A stretch of DNA of 32,585 bases. Source: an uncultured Scytonema sp. Lineage in GTDB: Bacteria > Cyanobacteriota > Cyanobacteriia > Cyanobacteriales > Nostocaceae. The notes below the pieces were generated by a model. That model made no database searches. It was not told the DNA's origin and saw only the letters and a program-made list of their open reading frames with translations. Position 1 is the first letter of the stretch, and the number at the start of each line of letters is the position of its first letter. Both the position numbers and the translations under genes were made by a program. Location of the stretch: NCBI GenBank assembly GCA_937873135.1, contig CALMVQ010000360.1, positions 1-32,585 on the forward strand. Reading direction: 5' to 3'. Positions 1-6,733 of this stretch are shown piece after piece.

Positions 1-16
1 CCTATGAGGCTCTCAC

Positions 17-892
17 TCAAACCGTGCGACATCGAATCGCACTTACCATATCATCCGCGTAACGGATGGATGGTTCGATAATACTTGATAGGGGGGTTCT
101 TTCAGTGATTCGATAACCACGTTGGTCGTGGTATCTATGAATCCTTTCAATACCATTGAGAGCGATATTGGCTAAAAGTGGACTCACCACGCCACCTTGC
201 GGAGTTCCTTGTTCCGGAAAGTCAGGATTAACCCCTGCTTTTAGGCATCGGAAGATACCTTGTTTTATTGCCTTGGGAGCAATCAAGTTATCCATAATAG
301 TGGTGTGAGATATCCTGTCGAAGCATTTTTCGATGTCAAGCTCGATAACTCTTTTATCTATTCCGTTGCAGCTTGAGCGCAGGTTGTTATACAGAAGTCT
401 CTGGGCGTCATGTGCCGAGCGACCCGTTCTAAACCCATAGCTGTGGGCGTGGAAAGTTGCTTCGTGTGCTGGTTCTAGGGCGAATTTTGCGATTGCTTGC
501 CAGCATCTATCCGCGATAGTCGGGATTTTTAGCATTCTGGTTGTCCCGTCCTTTTTTGGAATTGGGATTTCCCGTAGTCCTTGATGATGCCAGTTTCCTG
601 CTGATTCTCTTAGGGTGGTTTCTAATTTGAAACGTCCTAGAAAGTCGAGGGCTTTGACCCCATCAATGCCTGCTGTTTTCTTACCCGAATTTAGCTGTGT
701 TACTTGTCGAATTGCCAAAAATCTAGCTGTAGAGGATTTTAGAATAAGTTTCTGCAAAAACCGCGCTTTCCGCAAGTTTCCTGCTCGAACTGCTTTGAAC
801 ACTCTCTTTTGTAGGTTGAATAGGTTACGGCGGAATTTCTTCCAGGGTAACTTCTTCCAAGATTCACTAGTCTGGTGACTGTGCCTAATCAT
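17..892 (-). pseudogene. Group II intron reverse transcriptase, C-terminally truncated
   Basis: This is the fingers and palm of a group II intron-encoded reverse transcriptase. Visible features are the N-terminal WKKLPWKKF block, KKTAGIDG, the IPKKDGTTRMLKIPTIADR block (RT1-2), SYGFRTGRSAHDA, ELDIEKCFDRISH (RT3-4), GTPQGGVVSPLLANIAL (RT5), and the catalytic RYADDMV. The reading frame then ends after only about eight more residues. A full-length relative runs several hundred residues further through the thumb/maturase X domain. I place the start at the ATG at 892, preceded by GGAGAAG; an in-frame upstream ATG at 943 lacks support from family alignments. Reverse transcriptase identity is certain. 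The truncation is clear, but the exact deletion junction is inferred. Confidence 0.9.
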
Positions 893-966
893 ACTCTTCT
901 CCATTGAGTGCTGTCTGAATACCTTGCAGCAATTACGCCGCATCCTACCCGATTTGAGAGAGTTCC

Positions 967-1131
967 GTGTCTCATCTCACCTACCTGGGGATCGACGTAC
1001 CCAAGACTCTCAAATCGTTTTTATTCGTTCCCTCAGAAGATTGTTTTGTTCCGTTAGGTGTAGCCAATTTGACCACCAGAAACCCTGGATTCAAACAGCT
1101 ATTAGACAGATATGCTGCGGGTTTTAGCTCT
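967..1131 (+). pseudogene. Possible IS110-family transposase N-terminal fragment
   Basis: The plus-strand frame reads YLGIDVPKT near its start and later GVANLTTRNPGFKQLLDRY. This matches the pattern of the first part of IS110-type DEDD transposases: a GIDV.K strand bearing the first acidic residue, a short beta segment, then a F.N...GF..LL helix. Only about 55 residues survive, and the frame then runs into intron sequence. The fragment lies between the intron's domain I-like region and its RT gene, on the opposite strand, so it looks like a nested insertion remnant. The call rests on a short motif and could be chance. Confidence 0.4.
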
Positions 1132-1315
1132 GATGAAGTCAGGGGTTTTTAGTTATACCCTGCTTAACGATGGGTCACTTTTCTAGGCTCAGTTTCACCG
1201 TAGGAACTCCCTATTAGCACCAGTGTCAGCCCATAACAGCCGTCTGATTGTGCCCTGTTCCCAGCTTCACCCTGTAAGAATTGAGCTTACTCAGTGTGGG
1301 CAGATGAGGAGTCAC

Positions 1316-2370
1316 GCCTGAATCTTGCGGAAAGGACTTTCACCTTTATCAATCTGAGAGTTCAATCGTAATATTACTTACAATTGGCTTAGTCATGTAC
1401 TGTTTTTATACCATAATTTACTAAGCAACGAATCGCACCTGTCATTCATTCCACTCCTTATAAAAATGGGATGGGCGGATGCCTTTGTTCCGAAACCTTT
1501 CTGCTGCACTGCCCTGATCAACGGCGGCAATACAAGCGGTTCACTGTTAACAATCAACAGTACAAACGCATTATCTCTATACTGAAGAGCAGTTTTCACA
1601 GAAAAGTTCCCGGACAAAGGAGAATTTTCCGCAGCATACACCTTTTCTCCTTTGGATTGTGGTTCAAGTAGATGAAAAACGCTCTATGCGTTGAGGGATA
1701 AGCTTAACGAAGAGTTTTGGTTTGTCAGTACTACTCTTGAAAAGTGTAATTGATTTATAGAGATTTCAGCTGAAAAAAGCAGTTAATTCAATTCAATATT
1801 TATTAATATCAGTGTAAATACGTAGTTTTTTTGGATTAAACTAGTGAACAAACTTATTTATTGTAAATCAGCATTCAGCCATTAGCTGTGGCGCATGTAT
1901 TGCTTGTTTCGGCGGCTGACGCATTACTCGTTACACCCTCTCTGACAACACTCGCGTCTCATTACTTAACGAGCCAAGACGAATTTTTAATTCCAAAGTA
2001 GCGGTATGAGTAGCTCTGATCAGTGAACGTGATAGGATGGAGGTCTGTTGAAAATTGCTACCAATGCAACAAAAGGGTGGTGATGTATGGCACAGCCTCT
2101 ATCAAGCTTGATGCGCTTACAGCATTCTTGATAAAGGTGAGAGCGCTTTGATTTTGAGTAAAAAAAATCGTATGATCTGAACGTTTCAGGACGTTTAGCT
2201 TCAAATAAGTTTGAGCGGTGACCTGCACTAATGTAAACTTCAGTACAGACGACAACTGTTTGATAGCGATTAAAATCGCTCGTGTAGTGTTTCCTCTGTT
2301 GTCTAAAGACACAGAGTTTCCACACATACCGGATTTTTTAGATTAATTTTTGACATTATTGAGGTAGACC
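1316..2370. other. Gene-free spacer upstream of psbO
   Basis: About 1 kb with no convincing gene. Open frames on both strands here (for example 1393-1641 and 2020-2327, minus) have no recognisable motif, no good ribosome binding site and atypical composition. The segment next to psbO presumably carries its promoter and leader, but I see no clear -10/-35 pair. No tRNA or repeat was recognised. Confidence 0.5.
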
Positions 2371-3207
2371 ATGAGGTATCGCGCTTTAATTGTTGCATTC
2401 TTGGCTTTGTGCTTGGGGTTAATAACTGCTTGTAGTGAGGGTTCAACAAGTGCTAGTACTAGTGCTCTGACTTACGAGCAAATCAGAGGCACTGGCTTGG
2501 CTAACAAATGCCCCCTACTGGCTGAAACACGTCGCGGTTCTATCCCCATTGATGCTGGCAAGTCCTACACCATAAAAGAACTTTGCTTAGAACCAACTAA
2601 TTTCTTTGTAAAAGAAGAACCTACCAACAAACGGCTAGAACCAGAATTTATCGCTGGTAAACTGTTGACTCGCCGGACCTTCAGCTTGGATCAAATTCAA
2701 GGTGATGTGAAGGTAAATGGAGATGGAAGTCTTACCTTTGCGGAAAAAGATGGCTTAGATTTCCAAGCTATCACCGTACAACTTCCTGGTGGTGAACGAG
2801 TACCTTTCCTGTTCACCATCAAAAGTTTAGTTGCTCAAACACAACCTGGTTTGAACAGCATTAATACTTCAACAGACTTTGAAGGCAGCTTCCGAGTCCC
2901 CTCCTACCGTGGTGCTACTTTCCTTGACCCTAAAGGTCGCGGTGTCGCGAGTGGCTATGATAACGCGGTAGGTCTCCCCGCTCAAGCAGATGGTCGAGAC
3001 GTCTCTCGCGCCAACCTTAAGCGTACAGACGTTCTCAATGGCAAGATTTCTCTGCAAGTCGCCAAAATAGATGGCACGACTGGTGAAATTGCAGGGACCT
3101 TCGAGAGTGAACAGCCCTCCGATACCGATTTAGGCGCTGATGAACCAAAAGAAGTCAAAGTTCGCGGTTTGTTTTACGCCAGATTTGAACCAGTAACTCG
3201 TGCCTAA
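2371..3207 (+). CDS. psbO: Photosystem II manganese-stabilizing protein PsbO
   Basis: PsbO is the 33-kDa extrinsic subunit on the lumenal side of photosystem II that stabilises the Mn4CaO5 cluster. The 278-residue product has the standard length. Residues 1-20 form an export signal. Cys21 follows LITA, so a lipid-modified N-terminus is possible, although mature PsbO is usually described as a soluble lumenal protein. LTYEQIRGTGLANKCP is the family signature. Cys47 and Cys72 are the pair that forms the conserved disulfide. RVPFLFTIKSL, YRGATFLDPKGRG and the C-terminal VRGLFYARFEP are further PsbO hallmarks. It starts at ATG, with GAGG a few bases upstream. It is followed by a terminator and then by sigF, so it is probably transcribed alone. 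Confidence 0.98.
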   Translation: MRYRALIVAFLALCLGLITACSEGSTSASTSALTYEQIRGTGLANKCPLLAETRRGSIPIDAGKSYTIKELCLEPTNFFVKEEPTNKRLEPEFIAGKLLTRRTFSLDQIQGDVKVNGDGSLTFAEKDGLDFQAITVQLPGGERVPFLFTIKSLVAQTQPGLNSINTSTDFEGSFRVPSYRGATFLDPKGRGVASGYDNAVGLPAQADGRDVSRANLKRTDVLNGKISLQVAKIDGTTGEIAGTFESEQPSDTDLGADEPKEVKVRGLFYARFEPVTRA

Positions 3208-3295
3208 ATTCTGTACGAGTTTAAAGGTGTAAGGTGAGAGATTCCCTACATCCTGCCCCTAAGTTCATTCTCAGTTTTTAATATTTAATAACTAC

Positions 3296-3319
3296 AAGGG
3301 GCATCTTGCCCTTTTTTAT
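3296..3319 (+). terminator. Rho-independent-type terminator of psbO
   Basis: AAGGGGCA and TGCCCTT pair around a 3-nt loop, with one bulged G, and are followed directly by a run of T. It lies about 90 bases after the psbO stop codon. Confidence 0.75.
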
Positions 3320-3923
3320 TTGCCTGTATAAATATTTTGAGTGGGTTTCGCGCTCTTATGTATGGTACACCACCTGACACCACATTAATAAGGGCGAACA
3401 GCACCTAAAGCCTCTACTCTAATATGCCTAACGAGAGTGGAAAGTCACTTTTCGTTAGATATTTTTGTTTTTTTGTGCTTCTTTACTTACCTACGTATCA
3501 AAAATTTAGCTTGTAAATCTTAAAGTTAATGTAAATCATATTTTAGATAACAAGTATTTCTAACTAGAAAGCCCAATTATCTTTCAAAAAATACTTTTTA
3601 GTGTCGGTTTATATTTATAAGTCAATCTCATAAAAGCTTAATTGAATTCAGTATAATTTCGGTTCTAATTTGAGTAGCAAATTCTATATTTTGTTGTTAT
3701 GTGGTCTTGAAATGCTACAGATAAAACCAAAGATAACAAAAAGCAAAATATTTCCAAATCCTTATTTAAACCGTGCTTAATTGATAGTTTTTGGCATAAT
3801 TAATAGGGATAAAGCAGCGAATTTAAAGGACTCTGCTAGAACTGAGTGCTTATCTAGGGACTATTGTGGCTCGGTTTAAAGGCAAGTATTTTGACTGTTT
3901 ATTACTTAAATAAATACGGTGCT
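3320..3923. other. AT-rich spacer between psbO and sigF
   Basis: No gene was seen. It holds one strong hairpin at 3428-3458 (listed separately) and otherwise very AT-rich sequence. The sigF promoter should lie in the 3' part. TTGATA near 3781 is a possible -35 element but has no convincing partner. Confidence 0.5.
3428..3458 (+). terminator. Hairpin plus T-tract, possible end of a small RNA
   Basis: CTAACGAGAGTG pairs with CACTTTTCGTTAG (about 12 bp with one extra base) and is followed by ATATTTTTGTTTTTTT. This is a good intrinsic terminator on the plus strand. It lies 110 bases beyond the psbO terminator with no gene between them, so it could end an unannotated short transcript or act as a backup terminator. 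Confidence 0.5.
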
Positions 3924-4694
3924 ATGTCTACCAAAATCGATAACGAAATGAAACATGAAATCTTGCATTTATTGCGAGAATATCAGCAATTTAACTCAGC
4001 AAGGCTTCGCAATCAACTTGTGAAATTGAATATTGGACTAGTTCGGAAAGAAGCTCATTATTGGTTAAATCAATGTCATGAAAGCTACGAAGACTTGCTA
4101 CAGGTGGGCTGTTTGGGTTTAATTCGAGCTATTGAAAAATTTGAAATTTCCAAAGGTCACGCCTTCAGTTCTTTCGCAATTCCCTACATTCGCGGTGAAA
4201 TTCAACATTACCTTAGAGATAAAGGTGTCACTGTACGGATTCCTCGGCGTTGGTTAGCGTTGCAACAGCAGTCAATTGGAGTTTCACGTTATTTGCGGGA
4301 AAAATACAATCGCTCACCCACTGACTCTGAATTAGCAGCAGCGCTTTTAATTTCCACAAAAGAATGGCAGGAAATTAAATTAGCATGGGTTAATCGCGCT
4401 CCTTTGAGTCTAGATGTGCCAGTAGATGGTGAAGAAGGTTCTGCATTGCTGGGAGAACTCGTTCCAGATCACAGCTATCGCAGCTTTCAACTGGCACAAG
4501 AAGATCAAATTCGCTTGCAACAAGCATTAGTGCAGATCGAAAAATGCACTCGCGAGGTTTTGGAGTTTGTATTTCTACACGATCTTACACAAAAACAAGT
4601 GGCAGAACGCATGGGTATCAGTGTAGTTACGGTTTCTCGTAGAGTTAAGAAAGGGCTGGGTTTGCTGAAAGACTTGATGATAGCAGAGAGTTGA
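3924..4694 (+). CDS. sigF: Group 3 RNA polymerase sigma factor, SigF type
   Basis: An alternative sigma factor of the SigF/SigB-like (FliA-related) group, 256 residues from the ATG at 3924. Region 2 spans roughly residues 30-105 (LVRKEAHYWL, YEDLLQVGCLGLIRAIEKFE, FSSFAIPYIRGEIQHYLRDKG). Region 3 follows (VRIPRRW, then RSPTDSELAAAL). Region 4 ends the protein with LTQKQVAERMGISVVTVSRRVKKG, a helix-turn-helix for -35 recognition. In cyanobacteria SigF is linked to pilus biogenesis, motility and stress responses. An upstream in-frame TTG at 3864 would add 20 residues with no family support. The psbO-sigF adjacency is one I recall from other Nostocales. No anti-sigma gene is visible nearby. Confidence 0.92.
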   Translation: MSTKIDNEMKHEILHLLREYQQFNSARLRNQLVKLNIGLVRKEAHYWLNQCHESYEDLLQVGCLGLIRAIEKFEISKGHAFSSFAIPYIRGEIQHYLRDKGVTVRIPRRWLALQQQSIGVSRYLREKYNRSPTDSELAAALLISTKEWQEIKLAWVNRAPLSLDVPVDGEEGSALLGELVPDHSYRSFQLAQEDQIRLQQALVQIEKCTREVLEFVFLHDLTQKQVAERMGISVVTVSRRVKKGLGLLKDLMIAES

Positions 4695-4853
4695 CCAAGG
4701 AAGCAGATGTTGGGGGCTGGGTCTGTCGTATTTAAAGAAACTCTTGAAATCCGAGAAATCTAGGTTATAACGGTATAAGATTTCTCCTTTGATGCAAATT
4801 GCAAAAGGTAGATTTCGACAAGTAAATTTTCATATTGCTTTTCGTAACTGCTA

Positions 4854-5807
4854 ATGGGTAGAAATTCAAAAATTGTCATTGCAGCGATTCTGGTTTTAGC
4901 GATCGCTGCTTGTTCCTCTGAAGAAAAAGTTAGTAATCTTACGCCGACGAGTACACCGTCAGTAACGATAAAAACGGCGACTCAGCCTTTTAACAACCCT
5001 GTGGTAGCTGCTAAACAACCTCCACAACCTGCTTCTGCTACTCCTAGTTTGATTCAATTGACTAATGCAACAGAACGAGTCAATGTCGTATCTAAAGGAC
5101 GGACAGATCCGTTTGGACAAATTGTAGGAGCGCAACCTCTGGTAGTGCAGAGTCAGAACGTAGATTCACCAACACCCGTTCCAACTGTAAGTACTGTGCC
5201 TACCACTTTTAGAAGTGTACCAATACCTAGAAGTACACCAATTGCTAAAAGTACACCAATTGCTAAAAGTACACCAATTGTTAAAAGTTCACCGATAGCG
5301 ATAAAGCTTCCAATAAAAAAGAATCTTCCCAACTCATCAAAAAATAAAATTAACAACGCGGTGGTTGCTTCTCGAGCAATACAGAAAAAAGCTAATCCTC
5401 ACCATAGCGTAATTGCTGTCTTGCCTAAGGTGTTACCTCAAGTCATTCCTAACCAGACTCTAACACCCGTATTACCACCGCCACCACAACCAGAACTGGC
5501 GAAAGCAGTCATGGTTACAGGTGTCGTTGTCGTTGGTAAGGAACCTCAGGCAATTATTAAGGTACCAAATGAGCCGACGAGTCGTTATGTGGAAGCAGGA
5601 CAGCGACTGGCAAACGGATTGCTAATTAAACGTATCGAAATGAATCAAGGTTCAGAACCAATCGTGATTGTGGAACAATATGGTATAGAAGTTGCCAGAA
5701 TGGTAGGGGAAGGCTCTGCTCAGCAAACAACATCTCCAGCGTCTGTAGGAAATCCTGTTTCAGTAACACAGCCACCCCAAAACCCTATACCTACAGGAGC
5801 TATGTAA
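4854..5807 (+). CDS. Proline/threonine-rich lipoprotein with PilP/GspC-like C-terminal domain
   Basis: A 317-residue predicted lipoprotein. The signal segment IVIAAILVLAIAAC ends in a good lipobox with Cys20. The middle is low in complexity: Pro, Thr and Ser rich, with five tandem hexapeptides of the STPIAK type at residues 121-150 and a PPPPQP stretch near 220. The C-terminal domain (about 225-285) reads VMVTGVVVVGKEPQAIIKVP, YVEAGQRLANGLLIKRIE and IVIVEQYGIEVAR. That is the strand pattern of PilP/GspC-type periplasmic domains in type IV pilus or type II secretion machines. The flexible linker would let the domain reach across the periplasm. The family match is by pattern only. It lies downstream of sigF, a regulator tied to pili in this phylum, and is followed within 3 bases by a short gene. 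Confidence 0.8.
   Translation: MGRNSKIVIAAILVLAIAACSSEEKVSNLTPTSTPSVTIKTATQPFNNPVVAAKQPPQPASATPSLIQLTNATERVNVVSKGRTDPFGQIVGAQPLVVQSQNVDSPTPVPTVSTVPTTFRSVPIPRSTPIAKSTPIAKSTPIVKSSPIAIKLPIKKNLPNSSKNKINNAVVASRAIQKKANPHHSVIAVLPKVLPQVIPNQTLTPVLPPPPQPELAKAVMVTGVVVVGKEPQAIIKVPNEPTSRYVEAGQRLANGLLIKRIEMNQGSEPIVIVEQYGIEVARMVGEGSAQQTTSPASVGNPVSVTQPPQNPIPTGAM
5214..5303 (+). repeat. Five 18-bp coding tandem repeats
   Basis: Five consecutive 18-bp units encode SVPIPR, STPIAK, STPIAK, STPIVK and SSPIAI inside the lipoprotein linker. The second and third units are identical at DNA level, so copy number may vary between strains. Confidence 0.9.
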
Positions 5808-5809
5808 TT

Positions 5810-6055
5810 TTGAAAACAAAAGAAAAAATTGAATTTGCTCGTTTATCTTTAGCCGTTTATCAAGAGCTAGCAGCTCATCTGCGGCAAGTAGAAGGGGTAG
5901 GAGTGGATTTAATCCCCCAGTCCAGCCAACAGTTTGATTACGATCGCAGCCAAATTGATGGCTTGTGGATTGAGTATGCTGAAACATCAAGTCCACAAAG
6001 TCGGCAACGAGTAGAGCAAATTTTGGCTTATTATCAAAATCGCTACAGAGTTTGA
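5810..6055 (+). CDS. Short conserved-looking protein of unknown function
   Basis: An 81-residue soluble protein starting at TTG, 2 bases after the lipoprotein stop codon. AGGAGC at 5795-5800 gives the binding site, and no in-frame ATG is available near the start. It has a helical N-terminus (EFARLSLAVYQELAAHLRQVEGV) and a C-terminal YDRSQIDGLWIEY...RQRVEQILAYYQNRY. It has no signal peptide or membrane segment. Tight coupling to the upstream lipoprotein gene suggests co-translation. I recall similar short proteins in cyanobacteria but cannot name a function. Confidence 0.75.
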   Translation: MKTKEKIEFARLSLAVYQELAAHLRQVEGVGVDLIPQSSQQFDYDRSQIDGLWIEYAETSSPQSRQRVEQILAYYQNRYRV

Positions 6056-6242
6056 TAATTGCCACATCTCTTGTTTAGTGAGGATTTAGGAGCTTTCACT
6101 GCTGTAATAAAAATTGTGTTCACAGCAATGAATGTGAACAAAGCTTGGCTTGATTAGCCAGCGAAAAAAAGATACAGTAACGATTTCAGCTTTACAGCAG
6201 TTTTTCGGAAAATAATGCCACATTCTTTAAGCTTTCCTAATC

Positions 6243-6312
6243 AATAGTTCTTATGTACTAAATATCTCCGTTTCGTTGGGGTGTGAAAGTTTTGGGTGCA
6301 GAATGTGGGTTA
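6243..6312 (+). repeat. Dispersed 70-bp repeat, copy 1
   Basis: Starts with aatagttcttatgtactaaa, shared exactly (20 nt) with 26852-26871, and continues at roughly 80% identity through GGGTGTGA, AGTT.TGGGTGC and TGGGTTA. Both copies are on the plus strand, 20.6 kb apart, and both are in intergenic DNA. Confidence 0.8.
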
Positions 6313-6328
6313 GAAAAGGCGTATGCAA
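6310..6328 (+). repeat. 19-bp direct repeat, left copy
   Basis: ttagaaaaggcgtatgcaa occurs here and again at 11693-11711, the last codons of the synthetase. The two copies bracket the gene in direct orientation, and both read LEKAYA in their respective frames. Confidence 0.85.
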
Positions 6329-6551
6329 CTGTGGAGGATTGAACGGTTCTTGAACTCCCAGAAATGAATTTCTATGTAAGCATTTAAAAAGTCAGATGCT
6401 TACAATGTCATTTTTGTCAATAAAAAATATTTAGTATTAATATCAGCTTTATCTTTATGCCACTAGATTTATTGATCGAGTAAAGATTCAATGAATTGCT
6501 CTAATTTGAACAACGCGTAAACTTGTCGAAAGATAGAGTGAACATACTGAG

Positions 6552-6694
6552 AGGATGTTTGAAAAGTCTAAGAGCGTGTGTTTCACTACCCTAGCTACCG
6601 AGAAACTGCTACCTTGAGAATCTGGGTTTTGGGATTTGCGCTCGTGAAGAGTGAGTCTCTCTTAAGGCTCAAGCAGACTCTTTTCAAACAACCT
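6552..6694. mobile_element. MITE-like inverted repeat element upstream of the synthetase
   Basis: aggatgtttgaaaag at 6552-6566 is mirrored by cttttcaaacaacct at 6680-6694 (14 of 15 bases), and further TCT/AGA pairing continues inward. The 143-bp interior has no gene. TGAG next to each end could be a target duplication, but this is weak. Such ends are typical of non-autonomous elements derived from cyanobacterial insertion sequences. The element lies 40 bp before the synthetase ATG and accounts for most of the spurious N-terminal extension of that frame. Confidence 0.6.
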
Positions 6695-6733
6695 TTGAGA
6701 GCAAAATTGAATCTGCTTAAACTCAAAGTTAGT

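Larger units (their letters stand above)
1..1315 (-). mobile_element. Degenerate group II intron (5' region, truncated RT, partial 3' region)
   Basis: Read on the minus strand, about 1150-1315 has the look of the domain I region of cyanobacterial group II introns: an AGGGCACAATCAG-like stretch, then TAATAGGGAG, TCCTACGG, GAAACTGAGC and CGTTAAGC blocks in the usual order. A GTGACTC near 1315 is a possible 5' end, against the usual GTGCGAC. The reverse transcriptase gene follows from 892. After its YADD motif the sequence passes straight into a short hairpin (GTGCGA, 7-nt loop, TCGCAC) and CGGTTTGAG, which resembles the 3' arm of intron domain V. The thumb, maturase and endonuclease regions are missing. 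The intron is therefore probably dead. Domain assignments come from remembered motifs, without a covariance model. Confidence 0.7.
6056..6733. other. Repeat-laden spacer upstream of the synthetase
   Basis: This 680-bp stretch has no complete gene. It carries one copy of a dispersed 70-bp repeat (6243-6312), a 19-bp sequence repeated at the end of the synthetase gene (6310-6328), and a MITE-like inverted repeat (6552-6694), each listed separately. The frame through 6250-6343 reads like the tail of a gene (..LEKAYATVED, then stop) and may be a gene remnant. Confidence 0.6.

Noticed and set aside
1393-1641. 82-codon minus-strand frame
   Set aside because: No motif, no binding site, and it overlaps a similar-length plus-strand frame; it looks like chance.
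2020-2327. Two overlapping minus-strand frames upstream of psbO
   Set aside because: Neither resembles a protein family, and they lie in the expected psbO regulatory region.
5214-5303. Tandem repeats considered as a CRISPR array
   Set aside because: The 18-bp units are contiguous with no spacers and are in frame within a lipoprotein gene.
6578-6733. N-terminal 52-codon extension of the synthetase from GTG 6578
   Set aside because: It is encoded largely by the MITE-like element, has no family similarity and no binding site. The ATG at 6734 begins sequence that looks like protein.
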